This document shows, piece by piece, positions 17,139 to 26,365 of a stretch of DNA of 50,086 nucleotides (position 1 is the stretch's first letter; every line of letters starts with the position of its first letter). Below the pieces are notes generated by a model, which did not search any database, was not told the origin of the DNA, and was given only the letters and a program-made list of their open reading frames with translations. The translations under genes were made by a program, and so were the position numbers. The DNA comes from Firmicutes bacterium UBA5449 (lineage in GTDB: Bacteria > Bacillota > SHA-98 > UBA4971): assembly GCA_002424305.1 (NCBI GenBank), contig DIQZ01000035.1, positions 86,266-136,351 of the forward strand, given 5' to 3'.

Positions 17139-17176
17139 GAGGCGTCCCTCACTACAGAGGGCGCCTCGACTCTTTT
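17139..17176 (+). terminator. Rho-independent terminator after the YabG-like/unknown gene pair
   Basis: Stem GAGGCGTCCCTC / GAGGGCGCCTC: 11 pairs with one bulged T, loop ACTACA, followed by GACTCTTTT. It lies 66 bases after the stop at 17073 and immediately before the 3' end of the convergent gene at 17181, so it also separates the two transcripts. Confidence 0.8.
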
Positions 17177-17180
17177 CGGG

Positions 17181-17957
17181 CTAACGTTCAATAGCAAACT
17201 GCTTGTCAACCCCGTACGGTATGTACAAAACCCACCTTAAGCCTTCAAGGCTCGGATCATCAGCAAAATCAGCGACGAACTTCGGAAATAAGAGAAACCC
17301 TCTCTTAGACGACTTGGATTGGATTGGCCCGTCAATATCGTTATCCTTTACAGCAATTGGATAATAATGTGTTTTTCTGACTCTCGTAGTCTCAACCGTA
17401 TAATATGCTTCAAGCTGTGGATAAATAGCTATTTCGGTATCACTGCGATTTTCCATGAGAATGTCAAATTTTATCTCGCCAGGCAGTTCCAATAAAGCCT
17501 GCACCGTTATTCGCAGACCGTCAATCTCCAACGGTTCTTTGAATACTATGCCAGGCATAAAGCTATCTGAAGCCCATCCTCGGCCACGCCTACCATCATC
17601 GATAACCGAAAACCCGAACTCTTCTGATCTTGAGACTCTTACATACCTTGCGCCAAAGTCTCCGTCCCTATCCTGGAACACAACTTTAACCAGCCAATAC
17701 CCGGAGAATTCGATACTCTCACATGACACAGTGCTAACAGGGTCCTGCCGGTAAGTTCCGAAAGCCTCCATATACTCTGCCCAGGAGACTGCTGCTCCGG
17801 CCGAAAGCCCGATTGCTGTTTGGAAATCTCCGGATTCAACTGCCAGCACATATCTCTCGGCAAACTCCTCTACTTCCTTACCTGTCATAGCCAAAGAAGG
17901 GCGGGAAACACACAAGCTTAACAGCAGGATAAAGCACACAAGAAATCTCCTACTCAC
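17181..17957 (-). CDS. Secreted protein of unknown function
   Basis: 258 residues with a clear signal peptide: SRR, hydrophobic FLVCFILLLSLCV, then a likely cleavage site after SLA. The mature part begins with a helical NTF2-like-looking segment (KEVEEFAERYVLAVESGDFQTAIGLSAG) and continues as a beta-rich domain with LPGEIKFDILMENRSDTEIAIYPQLEAY, which recalls extracellular Ig-like DUF4352-type folds (weak). GTG 17957 with GGGGGAG five bases upstream. It lies 37 bases after yajC in the same direction, between yajC and secD where Clostridia often carry small export-linked genes. Role unknown. Confidence 0.75.
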   Translation of the reverse strand: MSRRFLVCFILLLSLCVSRPSLAMTGKEVEEFAERYVLAVESGDFQTAIGLSAGAAVSWAEYMEAFGTYRQDPVSTVSCESIEFSGYWLVKVVFQDRDGDFGARYVRVSRSEEFGFSVIDDGRRGRGWASDSFMPGIVFKEPLEIDGLRITVQALLELPGEIKFDILMENRSDTEIAIYPQLEAYYTVETTRVRKTHYYPIAVKDNDIDGPIQSKSSKRGFLLFPKFVADFADDPSLEGLRWVLYIPYGVDKQFAIER

Positions 17958-17994
17958 TCGTTCTCCCCCCAGTTGACTCCGGAGCCCGTACCTG

Positions 17995-18309
17995 TCACTC
18001 GGCTAATTCGGGTTCTTTGTCTTTGCTGGACTCGCCTTTCCCCAAGACAGAATTGACGGCACCGCGTACAGCTCTAATTCTTACGTTATCTGCAATCTGA
18101 ATTATCAGTGAATCATCTTTCACATCAACAATTTGTCCATAGATCCCACCGACTGTAACTACTGTATTTCCCTTGCGTAGGGAATTAAGCATTTCTTGTC
18201 GCTTCTTCTGCTGAGTTTGCTGGGGTCTTATTAGGAAAAAGTAGAAGACCCCAAACATTAAAGCAAGCATTATCAGGCTTGATGCCATTGAACCTTGTTG
18301 TGCACCCAT
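17995..18309 (-). CDS. yajC: Preprotein translocase subunit YajC
   Basis: Single-pass membrane protein associated with SecDF. 104 residues: a membrane segment SLIMLALMFGVFYFFLIRPQQ (about residues 10-30) with the signature FFLIRPQQ, then QKKRQEMLNSLRKGNTVVTVGGIYGQIVDVKDD and a charged tail. ATG 18309 with AGAGGTGA eight bases upstream. Between tgt and the secD block, the usual position. Confidence 0.95.
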   Translation of the reverse strand: MGAQQGSMASSLIMLALMFGVFYFFLIRPQQTQQKKRQEMLNSLRKGNTVVTVGGIYGQIVDVKDDSLIIQIADNVRIRAVRGAVNSVLGKGESSKDKEPELAE

Positions 18310-18350
18310 TTACTTCACCTCTTGTTGTTATTTAGCAGAATTATTGTGGT

Positions 18351-19469
18351 TCACTCTTCGATAGTTCCACAAAGCCTATGAAACTCCTCCCGAAATTCAC
18401 GGAAAGTGCCATTTAGAATCGCGTCACGAATATCTTGCATGAATTTTATGAAAAAATACACATTGTGATAAGAAAGAAGTCTTGCGCCCAGCATCTCCTT
18501 GGCCCTGATTAAATGACGGAGATATGCCCGGGTATAGTTGCGACATACCGCACAATCGCACAAAGGGTCAAGGGGTGTGAAATCACGTTCATAGGGCCTA
18601 TCACGCACAATGATCTTACCTTCGCTGGTGAATGCTGTTCCATGTCTTGCTACACGCGTTGGCAATACACAGTCGAACATGTCAACTCCCCGGCTGACTG
18701 CCTCCACGAAATCCCATGGCGTGCCGACTCCCATAAGATATCTGGGCTTGTTTTCCGGTAGATGCGCTATTGCGCTTTCCAGGGCGATAAGCATCTCGTC
18801 TTTTGACTCGCCCACTGACAGACCACCTATTGCATAACCGGGGAATCCTATTTCCACAAGAGCTTTTGCGCTCTCTTCTCTAAGATCAGGAAATACCCCT
18901 CCTTGGACAATTCCAAACAAAGCTTGATCTTCTCGGATCTTCGCTTCCTTACATCGCTTAGCCCACTCAATAGTCCGTGCATTAGCTCCTTTCACATAAT
19001 CGTAACTAGCCGGGTAGCGTACACATTCATCAAAGGCCATTATGATATCTGCACCGAGAGCTTCCTGGATAGCTACGACAATTTCAGGCCCAAGAAAATG
19101 AGTCGAGCCGTCAATGTGAGACGTGAATACCACCCCGTCTTCAGTGATTTCCCGAAGTCCCGCCAAACTTGCTACCTGGAATCCTCCACTGTCAGTTAAT
19201 ATGCCCCGGCTCCAATTCATGAACGTGTGCAGACCGCCTGCCTCACGAATCACATCATGGCCCGGTCTTAAATAGAGATGGTATGTATTTGCCAGAACAA
19301 TCCCGGCGCCTGCTTGAACAAGCTCATCAGACGATAGGCCCTTTACTGTTCCCAGAGTCCCGACAGGCATGAAAATCGGGGTCTTAATCACCCCGTGGGG
19401 CGTAGTAAGGATTCCTGCCCGAGCCATGGTTCCGTCAGCCTTCGCCTCCACTTGAAACTCTATCGACAA
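18351..19469 (-). CDS. tgt: Queuine tRNA-ribosyltransferase (tRNA-guanine transglycosylase)
   Basis: Exchanges G34 of GUN-anticodon tRNAs for preQ1. 372 residues. The catalytic aspartate is in ILTDSGGFQV, the nucleophile region is MFDCVLPTRVARHGTAFT, the substrate pocket has IVQGG and YAIGGLSVGE, and the zinc site is CDCAVC with the downstream H in SYHN. The start is TTG 19469 with GGAGGGG about 9 bases upstream. It lies 27 bases after queA, and the two enzymes act in succession in queuosine synthesis. Confidence 0.96.
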   Translation of the reverse strand: MSIEFQVEAKADGTMARAGILTTPHGVIKTPIFMPVGTLGTVKGLSSDELVQAGAGIVLANTYHLYLRPGHDVIREAGGLHTFMNWSRGILTDSGGFQVASLAGLREITEDGVVFTSHIDGSTHFLGPEIVVAIQEALGADIIMAFDECVRYPASYDYVKGANARTIEWAKRCKEAKIREDQALFGIVQGGVFPDLREESAKALVEIGFPGYAIGGLSVGESKDEMLIALESAIAHLPENKPRYLMGVGTPWDFVEAVSRGVDMFDCVLPTRVARHGTAFTSEGKIIVRDRPYERDFTPLDPLCDCAVCRNYTRAYLRHLIRAKEMLGARLLSYHNVYFFIKFMQDIRDAILNGTFREFREEFHRLCGTIEE

Positions 19470-19496
19470 CTGCTAACACCCCTCCCCTGTTCATCC

Positions 19497-20525
19497 TTAC
19501 AGCAAAAGCATGGCATCGCCGAAACTGAAGAACCGATATCGTTCCTTGACTGCAGTCTTATATGCGGACATGACCTTCTCGTGCCCGCTAAATGCTGAGA
19601 CCAGCATGAGAAGGGTGGATTTAGGCAAGTGAAAATTAGTCACTATGGAGTCTACCACTTTGAACTTGTAACCCGGGTAAATAAACTTGCGAGTCAAGCC
19701 TGAAGAAGCAACGACCCTTCCGTCTTCAGTTATGGGAAGGGATTCCAGTGTGCGAACGGTTGTTGTCCCCACCGCTATGACCCTTCCACCGCCGGCTATT
19801 GCATTATTCACTGTATCTACTGCCTCTTGCGTTGCTTCGAAGTACTCTTCATGCATTTCGTGTTGCTCTACAACATCGACTTTCACAGGCCTGAAGGTGC
19901 CTAGACCGACGTGAAGAGTAAGTCTGGCAATCATTACACCTTTTTCAGAAATGACACGCAGCAGCTCCGGAGTAAAATGCAATCCTGCGGTGGGAGCAGC
20001 TGCTGAACCCAGCTTTGTTGCATAGATTGTCTGGTATCGCTCTATGTCACCTGTGTATTCTTCAATATATGGTGGAAGAGGCATGTATCCAATTTCCTCT
20101 ACAATACTATCAAAGTTTCCATCTGAAGAGAACTCTATCACCCGGACACCGGACGAAATGATATCAACGACTTCCCCGCTAAGGCGGGCATCAAAGACAA
20201 GCCTTGTGCCTATCCTTCCCTTCTTTCCAGGCTTTACCAAGGCCTCCCAGGTGCCATCTACCTGCGATACCGGAGATAAAAGCAGGACCTCAACCTTTCC
20301 ACCTGTATCTTCACGTACTCCAAAAAGACGAGCTTTCATGACGCGGGTATTGTTTAATACAAGGACGTCTCCTGAATTTAGAAATCCCGGCAGGTCAGAG
20401 AATTTTTTATGTTGTATATCTCCTTGTTTCGGTACAACCAATAGGCGCGATTCATCGCGCCGCTTCATGGGTTCTTGTGCAATCAATTCCTTCGGCAAAT
20501 AGTAGTCAAAATCGTTAACCAACAC
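19497..20525 (-). CDS. queA: S-adenosylmethionine:tRNA ribosyltransferase-isomerase QueA
   Basis: Converts preQ1-tRNA to epoxyqueuosine-tRNA using the ribosyl group of SAM. 342 residues. Signatures: DFDYYLPKELIAQEP, RDESRLLV, GDVLVLNNTRVMKARLFG, the AAPTAGLHFT core and VGLGTFRPV, and C-terminal TNFHLPKSTLLMLVSAF. Start GTG 20525 (or the adjacent TTG 20522); AAGGAG lies about 14 bases upstream and no ATG is in frame. It lies 40 bases after cdd. Confidence 0.96.
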   Translation of the reverse strand: MLVNDFDYYLPKELIAQEPMKRRDESRLLVVPKQGDIQHKKFSDLPGFLNSGDVLVLNNTRVMKARLFGVREDTGGKVEVLLLSPVSQVDGTWEALVKPGKKGRIGTRLVFDARLSGEVVDIISSGVRVIEFSSDGNFDSIVEEIGYMPLPPYIEEYTGDIERYQTIYATKLGSAAAPTAGLHFTPELLRVISEKGVMIARLTLHVGLGTFRPVKVDVVEQHEMHEEYFEATQEAVDTVNNAIAGGGRVIAVGTTTVRTLESLPITEDGRVVASSGLTRKFIYPGYKFKVVDSIVTNFHLPKSTLLMLVSAFSGHEKVMSAYKTAVKERYRFFSFGDAMLLL

Positions 20526-20565
20526 CGGCCTTATGTATTCTCCTTCCTAAGATCTCAAGCGCATC

Positions 20566-20976
20566 TTAATCCCCATCTTCTTCATTGGGAAGATCTATTC
20601 TTGTGAATGCCCCGGGCAGTAATTGTGACGCGGTACAGGTTGACACATCACCTTTTAGGTTTGTCATAATAACTTTCATATCAGGGTTAAACTCAACTAG
20701 CACTTGTCTGCAAATACCGCATGGAGCGCACGGTTCCTCAGAGTCACCGATAACGGCAATAGCCACAAACTCTTTTTCGCCTTCAGAGACAGCCTTACCC
20801 ACAGCGCACCTTTCCGCGCACGTCCCTGCAGGAAATGACGCATTCTCCACGTTGCAGCCTGTATATACTGTACCGGATCTCCCAAGGAGTGCAGCACCCA
20901 CCTGAAAACGCGAGTATGGGGCGTAAGCCTGCTCTCTGGCATATCTCGCGTGCTCTATTAGGTCCTTATCTTTCAT
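20566..20976 (-). CDS. cdd: Cytidine deaminase
   Basis: Zinc enzyme that deaminates cytidine and deoxycytidine in pyrimidine salvage. Short homotetrameric type, 136 residues. Motifs: YAPYSRFQVGAAL, GCNVENASF, catalytic C/HAE variant TCAERCA, and PCGICRQVL with the other zinc cysteines. ATG 20976 has GAGGGGG about 6 bases upstream; an ATG two codons earlier overlaps that site. In Bacillota cdd normally follows dgkA and precedes era; here two DUF881 genes intervene and era is absent. Confidence 0.95.
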   Translation of the reverse strand: MKDKDLIEHARYAREQAYAPYSRFQVGAALLGRSGTVYTGCNVENASFPAGTCAERCAVGKAVSEGEKEFVAIAVIGDSEEPCAPCGICRQVLVEFNPDMKVIMTNLKGDVSTCTASQLLPGAFTRIDLPNEEDGD

Positions 20977-21141
20977 AACCATCCCCCTCTACGTTGGGCA
21001 TGTTCAAATCATCAAATACCGTTCTGCCCCAGGTGGCCAGACTCTGAGTTGCCTATGCTTACGTGAAAGTGAGTCCTCCCTAAAATACAATATGGGACAC
21101 CCTGACCCCTAAAGAAGATGCGTCCATCACGGCCACAATAC

Positions 21142-22023
21142 TTAGTGAGAAGACCCGTAATACCCCTTAGTGTACGCAGAGAGCGTAATCGTCTCCTTGA
21201 CTTCAATCTCCAGTTGCTTACCATCAGCTTGCAGCTTCTCATTCAACTCAAAAAGCCCATCCTCGAGGGAGTCACAATTACCGACAGCCCTTATGACCAC
21301 AGGGTTCACGGCTACAGGTTGCTGGTTAACCAAGAGAATCGGTCCTGCGCATCTGATGGATGATTGGGCAATAATTCGCCTGCCACCCACCTCTACACCT
21401 TCAGCTCCGCTCCAAAAAAGCAGATTAATAATATCCCGCACATCTTTATCGTGGATTATCTCACGACTACGAAATCCATCCTCAGCATCAAAAGCACGAA
21501 CGACAATCCCGGGCCCTGAGAGCTCAGCAAACCCGGCAGCCTCGCTAAGTCTGCTTAGCTCCTCGCGAAATACTCTCACTTCCTCCTGGAGTTCTTGGAT
21601 CTGATCCTCCATTTGAGCCCTTTCATGGGCATTCCCATGTAAAGCTGTAGTATCTTCCCTTGCAAAGGCTATGATCTCTTGAGCCTCACGCGCTTCCACA
21701 GACAAGGCGCGAGCCACGTCAGCAGGACTCGCAGCCAGGCCCAACGCTGTATCCAGCCTTGATAGAACCTCTTCGACCTCGGGAAGATGAAGCACCCCTA
21801 CTTGCTTTGCAAAATCCTCCAGCTGAACCGCTACACCAAATCCCCCTCTTTGCGCCATCCCAAACTCGTCCAGTTCGCCGGGAAAATGAAAAAAAGACAA
21901 TGTCCGCGCTAACATAATCATGTCAAGCAGAAGAAGCATTGCCGCGCAGATAAATAAGGGTCGTAATATAACATCCAGCGAAGAGCTTCGTGTAGACAGC
22001 CTCTCTCCTTCCTCAGCCGTCAT
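21142..22023 (-). CDS. DUF881 family membrane-anchored protein (copy 2)
   Basis: 293 residues: short cytoplasmic N-terminus, one membrane segment (PLFICAAMLLLLDMIMLA, about residues 22-40), a coiled coil (QMEDQIQELQEEVRVFREELSRLSEAAG, about 138-165), then the DUF881 domain (LSGPGIVVRAFDAEDG...DKDVRDIINLLFWSGAEGVEVGGRRI...GPILLVNQQPVAVNPVVIRAVGN). Its ATG overlaps the stop of the preceding DUF881 gene (TAATG, 22021-22025), implying coupling. It is the paralogue of the gene at 22023-23069. DUF881 proteins often lie in cell-division gene clusters; the function is not known. Confidence 0.85.
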   Translation of the reverse strand: MTAEEGERLSTRSSSLDVILRPLFICAAMLLLLDMIMLARTLSFFHFPGELDEFGMAQRGGFGVAVQLEDFAKQVGVLHLPEVEEVLSRLDTALGLAASPADVARALSVEAREAQEIIAFAREDTTALHGNAHERAQMEDQIQELQEEVRVFREELSRLSEAAGFAELSGPGIVVRAFDAEDGFRSREIIHDKDVRDIINLLFWSGAEGVEVGGRRIIAQSSIRCAGPILLVNQQPVAVNPVVIRAVGNCDSLEDGLFELNEKLQADGKQLEIEVKETITLSAYTKGYYGSSH

Positions 22024-23069
22024 TATCGAAAGCCCTCCTTTCTGAAAGCAGAGAGCACCAAGTTGTCTTCCTTCGTAACTTCCACGCGTATACCCCAGGG
22101 CTTCAAGCTATTCTTGATCAACTCCAGACTGCTTTCAAGGAGAATCGGATCGCCTACCGCTCTAATAACTACAGGATTCACAGGGATTGGTTGCTGGTCA
22201 ACGAGGAGAAGGGGACCTGCACTCCTCACCGAAGACGTGGCGACAAGACGCTGACCTCCGACCTCCACACCCATAGCACCTGCGGCAAATAGCTCATTGA
22301 GCATATCCCTGATATCTCTTTCCTGCACTATCTCCTCGCGCAAGTATCCCCCGCCACGGGCATCATATACATGAACAACGATACCCTGCCCCTCCAGCTG
22401 ACTATAACCTGCTGTTTTGCGCAGATTCTCCAGATTAGCTCGAAGGGTTACTACCTCATCCTGAAGCACCCGCAAAGCATCCTGCACTGTACGGGGAGTC
22501 ACAAGTTGGGCCTTTCCGTCTATTACTTCAATATCTACAGGCTGGGAAAGCTTTACAACACCGGGATCATTTCTTAACTTGGAAATCGTTGTCTCAGAAA
22601 GCGCAATATCCTGTGACTCTACACCGGGCAGTCCGTCTCTCCCCAGTGACACGCTGATAGAAGCTCTGTCAATTATATCTTGTATTGCAGGATCTTGATT
22701 GATGACCCAAAGCACAAACTCCCTACGTTGGTTCTCCTGTTCACGAGCGATTACGTCTTGTACCACCCTGCCATATGCCCAAATCACCTGGGCAATCTCT
22801 TCACCGCTGGAAGCTTGCTCTATCTCGAACTTGAACTTCGCAAGGGCGTCTCTGACCGCTGAATTCCTGGAGAGGTCAGCTTCAGAAATGGTCTTCTCGT
22901 AGTAGGCGGCCAAGACCCTGGCCCCTCCACGTACTACCTCAGTATCTGTAATCTCTCCGGGAAATCTAAGAAGTTCTAAGGATCTGGCAAGCATGAGTAC
23001 ATTTCCCACCATTAGGATAACGAGAAATATTATGAGTGCTTTGAGACCGGCAGGAGAAGACTGTCTCAT
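22023..23069 (-). CDS. DUF881 family membrane-anchored protein (copy 1)
   Basis: 348 residues: N-terminal membrane segment (ALIIFLVILMVGNVLMLA, about residues 11-28) followed by RSLELLRFPGE, which parallels RTLSFFHFPGE of the second copy. A longer insert (about residues 60-200) follows, then a coiled coil (LRVLQDEVVTLRANLENLRKTAG) and a complete DUF881 domain (LEGQGIVVHVYDARGG...GAMGVEVGGQRL...GPLLLVDQQPIPVNPVVIRAVGD). ATG 23069 with AAGGAGG. It lies 21 bases after dgkA and is coupled to the second copy. Confidence 0.85.
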   Translation of the reverse strand: MRQSSPAGLKALIIFLVILMVGNVLMLARSLELLRFPGEITDTEVVRGGARVLAAYYEKTISEADLSRNSAVRDALAKFKFEIEQASSGEEIAQVIWAYGRVVQDVIAREQENQRREFVLWVINQDPAIQDIIDRASISVSLGRDGLPGVESQDIALSETTISKLRNDPGVVKLSQPVDIEVIDGKAQLVTPRTVQDALRVLQDEVVTLRANLENLRKTAGYSQLEGQGIVVHVYDARGGGYLREEIVQERDIRDMLNELFAAGAMGVEVGGQRLVATSSVRSAGPLLLVDQQPIPVNPVVIRAVGDPILLESSLELIKNSLKPWGIRVEVTKEDNLVLSAFRKEGFR

Positions 23070-23090
23070 ACTCGAAGCCTCCTTAAGACC

Positions 23091-23456
23091 TTATCTGGCC
23101 TGCGAAATGACTCTTGGTCCTAACACAAGAATTCCCACGAGAAGAGCGGAAACCGCGCTTATCAGCACAGCACCTGCAGCTATATCTTTTACCCGTCTGA
23201 TTCTGGGTTCTAAGTCGGCGCATACAATATCACACAGAATCTCAAGGGCCGTATTAGCTAGTTCACATATGAGAACAGAGGATATTGTCAAAGTAAGACA
23301 TGCAAGTTCCAGGGGAGTCACACGAAGTAACGCGGCAATCAGAAGTGCTAATGCAGCTGCAAGAAAGTGGAGCGCCATGTTCCTCTCAGTTTGGAGAACG
23401 AAAAGCACTCCTCGAATAGCGCACCGAAAGCTCTCACCCAAAGACCGTGTCTTCAC
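23091..23456 (-). CDS. dgkA: Diacylglycerol/undecaprenol kinase family protein DgkA
   Basis: Small membrane kinase; in Gram-positives it phosphorylates undecaprenol for cell-wall lipid carrier recycling. 121 residues with three membrane helices. The N-terminal amphipathic part SFRCAIRGVLFVLQTERNMALHF, the active-site block CELANTALEILCDIV and RRVKDIAAGAVLISAVSALLVG match the family. The common (L)NTAIE..VDL motif is NTALEILCDIV here. GTG 23456 lies 7 bases after GGGGGA; an out-of-frame ATG at 23460 gives only a short frame. It lies 108 bases after ybeY. Confidence 0.9.
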   Translation of the reverse strand: MKTRSLGESFRCAIRGVLFVLQTERNMALHFLAAALALLIAALLRVTPLELACLTLTISSVLICELANTALEILCDIVCADLEPRIRRVKDIAAGAVLISAVSALLVGILVLGPRVISQAR

Positions 23457-23564
23457 TCATTGATCCCCCAGTCAAATCATAAGATGCCATCTTCATAAGG
23501 CCTGAATAAGTGGCGAACAGGTTCCGCTCCAAAGGAAAAGAGGCATGAACTAAGGGTGCCACAC

Positions 23565-24008
23565 TTAGAATAAGTCGGCAAGCGCTTGTGCTTCACGCCC
23601 TTCCATGATCTTGGCGTCGTCATCAGTCTCGTGGTCGTAACCGAGCAGATGCAAAAGGCCATGGACAACAAGCAGCGTCAGATAAGCTAGAAATCCTCCC
23701 GAATCGGACGCGTCTCTTTCCACAGTCTCCAGGGAAATTATTACATCGCCAATAGGCACAGGGTCATTCCCAGGGATGCCAGGGTCGTCCATAGGAAACG
23801 AGAGAACGTCGGTAGGGCTGTCCAGCGCCCTGTACTCCCGGTTAAGTCCTCTAATATACATATCATCAACAAAGACGATACTTATTTCAACTTCATTTGG
23901 ATTTACGCCTTCATGTTGAAGGCATTTCGTGGCCGCCTTTGTTACGAGGCCGGACATTTCCCTTGTAACCTCAAGGGTGGTCTGGATATCTGTGATTTCA
24001 ATCGGCAA
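23565..24008 (-). CDS. ybeY: Endoribonuclease YbeY (16S rRNA 3' end maturation)
   Basis: Zinc-dependent RNase for 16S rRNA processing and ribosome quality control. 147 residues. The metal site HGLLHLLGYDH (H3 motif) is intact, preceded by the family segments ISIVFVDDMYIRGLNREYRALDSPTDVLSFPM and IGDVIIS. TTG 24008 follows GGGAGG by 8 bases. It lies 39 bases after pgpH, as in Bacillus and Clostridia. Confidence 0.95.
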   Translation of the reverse strand: MPIEITDIQTTLEVTREMSGLVTKAATKCLQHEGVNPNEVEISIVFVDDMYIRGLNREYRALDSPTDVLSFPMDDPGIPGNDPVPIGDVIISLETVERDASDSGGFLAYLTLLVVHGLLHLLGYDHETDDDAKIMEGREAQALADLF

Positions 24009-24047
24009 CTTGCCTACCTCCCGTATTGGACAGTCCTCTTGTCTAAT

Positions 24048-26225
24048 CTATGCCTTCTTGCTATCTATATCCTTCTGGATAACATCGGGATATTCAATTC
24101 TAGGATGATATATCCCTGTCAGCACCCGCACGAACGCATTGGCAACCGCATCCAGATCTTTTAGCGTTAAGTCACATTCATCAAATTGGCCATCTGCCAG
24201 CCTTTCCTTGATTATCTTTCTGACGAGCCCCTCAATACGGCCGGGCGTAGGTTTTGACAGAGATCGCACAGCAGCTTCAACAGAGTCCGCCAGCATAACT
24301 ATGGCAGATTCTTTTGTCTGTGGCTTTGGTCCTATATATCGAAAGTCCTTCTCATCAATGGATTCTTCCTTCACGCTCTCGCTGGCCTTGTGGTAAAAGT
24401 ATGGCACCAAAGTAGTCCCATGATGCTCTCTCATGACATTAACAACTGATTCCGGAAGCCCACTTCGGGAAGCCATCTCAATCCCGTCCTTGATGTGAGA
24501 TGTGATAATCAATGTGCTCAGAGTCGGAGCCAACTTATCATGGGGATTATCCTGCATCAGTTGATTCTCCACAAAAAAGTATGGCCTCTTTGTTTTCCCT
24601 ACATCATGGTAGTATGCAGCCACTCGAACTAGGAGCGAGTCTGCATCAATAGCGTCAGCAGCCGCCTCTGCCAAATTACCCACGATAATACTATGGTGAT
24701 AAGTACCCGGCGCCTCCAGGAGAAGTTTTCTTAGAAGAGGCTGGTTGGGGTTAGAAAGCTCTAAGAGTTTAATGGGAGTTGTAACTCGGAATATATTCTC
24801 AAAGAAAGGCAAGAATCCTATGGTAACTACGGTAGAAAGAAAGCCGTTTGCAAGACCCATATACCACATGCGTGAGATCTCAGGGCTCCTTGTAAGCGGA
24901 CCCACAGCCGCAATTACACACGTTGTAGTTGCGCCTATGATCACACCGGCTCGCAGCAGGTCAGACCGTTCTGATATTTTCGTCACTGCAAATGTTCCGG
25001 TAATACCTGATACTATCGCGATGATCGCAGAGGCAAGAGAACCACCGCTGATTATGCCGGCAAAGACTCCAAATACTATTCCTGCAAGTAGAGATAGCTG
25101 TGAATCAACTAAGATGGCAATGAGCATGGTCCCGAGACTGGCCGGCACAAGAAAACTTGCCCCGTCCCATGGTATGGATGAAATCACTGCTGTGAGAAAC
25201 ACAGTCAGAACTGAAACCGTACCGAGAATCAAGAGGGACTTGGTCCTACGAAAAATGTCCCTGCGGTGAAGATACAGGTAAACACCCATACCGGATAGGA
25301 GTATGGCTATCATTACAATGATGCATCCTAAAGTCAAAGCATCGAACGTCGAAGACAGAATACCCAGATCATGTAGAATGTCTATATGATCCTGAGTAGC
25401 GATTTCACCTCGTCTTATAATAGTCTGCCCTTTTAGAATCATGACGGGTTTGACCTGTTTCTCCGCTGCCTCCCTGGCCTTCTCTACTTTGCCGGGATTA
25501 AGCACAAGATTAGGGCTTATCTGTTCTGACACTATCTCAACGAGTGCCGCCTTAGTATCTTCTGAGGCATGCTGCGCCTCCACGGCATCTTCCGCTTGCC
25601 TCTTTGCAACATCCAGCGTCTCCTTACTAATTCGCATCTCTCTCATGATGGAACCTGCAATTTGCTTGGCAAAGGATCTGGCTTCATCAAACTCCTTAGC
25701 AGAAAGTCTGAGCAACGTATCGATTGTCTTCCCTGAAATCCTATTTCCGTAGTCAGTCTCAATCTTCTTTGTTATCTCAGGAATAAGGGATTTCATCGAT
25801 TCGCTGTTGCCGTCTGCCGTTTCCTGCTCCCGAGTATGGATTGCACCACGTTGCTTATGAATGATATCAAAAATGAGATCCACCCGATCCTCAGCAGAAA
25901 TACTGGCTGCAAGACTTATATCATAGTTAGCTGATGCCAAATTAGCTTCCTTAATTGCTTCACGGCCTGCCTCTTCCTTCAGTCTTTCAGTAGAAGGCCT
26001 ATCCACAATGTCTCGTTGCGCTTCAATGTCGTATTTGCTGGGTTGACCTACTTCCATTTCAACCCTGCCCGGAATAAGTACGGTCATCAGTATTAGAGCT
26101 AGGATAATAACTGCTCCGACTACTATGAGCCACCGCTGAAGCGCAGGGTCTAAGGAGAACCTTTTTCGTTTGTCTACCAGAGAGGTCAGTTTTTGAGCTC
26201 CCCCTCTTTGAGTGGGAACAGGCAC
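24048..26225 (-). CDS. pgpH: 7TMR-HDED / HD-domain cyclic-di-AMP phosphodiesterase PgpH
   Basis: Membrane phosphodiesterase that degrades c-di-AMP. About 725 residues: a short cytoplasmic N-terminus, a membrane helix (about residues 34-55), a large extracytoplasmic 7TMR-HDED domain (about 60-290), seven membrane helices (about 300-490), then the cytoplasmic HD domain with GTYHHSIIVGNLAE, AAYYHDVGKTKRPYFF, TSHIKDG and REHHGT metal-site motifs. Start at GTG 26225, eight bases after GGAGG; TTG 26231 is too close. It follows yqfD directly; phoH, normally between them, is missing. Confidence 0.94.
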   Translation of the reverse strand: MPVPTQRGGAQKLTSLVDKRKRFSLDPALQRWLIVVGAVIILALILMTVLIPGRVEMEVGQPSKYDIEAQRDIVDRPSTERLKEEAGREAIKEANLASANYDISLAASISAEDRVDLIFDIIHKQRGAIHTREQETADGNSESMKSLIPEITKKIETDYGNRISGKTIDTLLRLSAKEFDEARSFAKQIAGSIMREMRISKETLDVAKRQAEDAVEAQHASEDTKAALVEIVSEQISPNLVLNPGKVEKAREAAEKQVKPVMILKGQTIIRRGEIATQDHIDILHDLGILSSTFDALTLGCIIVMIAILLSGMGVYLYLHRRDIFRRTKSLLILGTVSVLTVFLTAVISSIPWDGASFLVPASLGTMLIAILVDSQLSLLAGIVFGVFAGIISGGSLASAIIAIVSGITGTFAVTKISERSDLLRAGVIIGATTTCVIAAVGPLTRSPEISRMWYMGLANGFLSTVVTIGFLPFFENIFRVTTPIKLLELSNPNQPLLRKLLLEAPGTYHHSIIVGNLAEAAADAIDADSLLVRVAAYYHDVGKTKRPYFFVENQLMQDNPHDKLAPTLSTLIITSHIKDGIEMASRSGLPESVVNVMREHHGTTLVPYFYHKASESVKEESIDEKDFRYIGPKPQTKESAIVMLADSVEAAVRSLSKPTPGRIEGLVRKIIKERLADGQFDECDLTLKDLDAVANAFVRVLTGIYHPRIEYPDVIQKDIDSKKA

Positions 26226-26365
26226 AGGCAATCCCTCCTACACTTCTACTTTCTCACCGGACAAAACCTAACCGCTAAGCTTGTCCCACTGCCATCCTTG
26301 GCAAGTTCAATATAATCTCAATGAGTCGGACTTTATCGTCGCGCCTCCAAAACAGAACAGTCACT

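Noticed and set aside
20977..21141. Small gene or regulatory RNA between the DUF881 pair and cdd
   Set aside because: No frame with a ribosome site and start, and no clear hairpin with a T-run.
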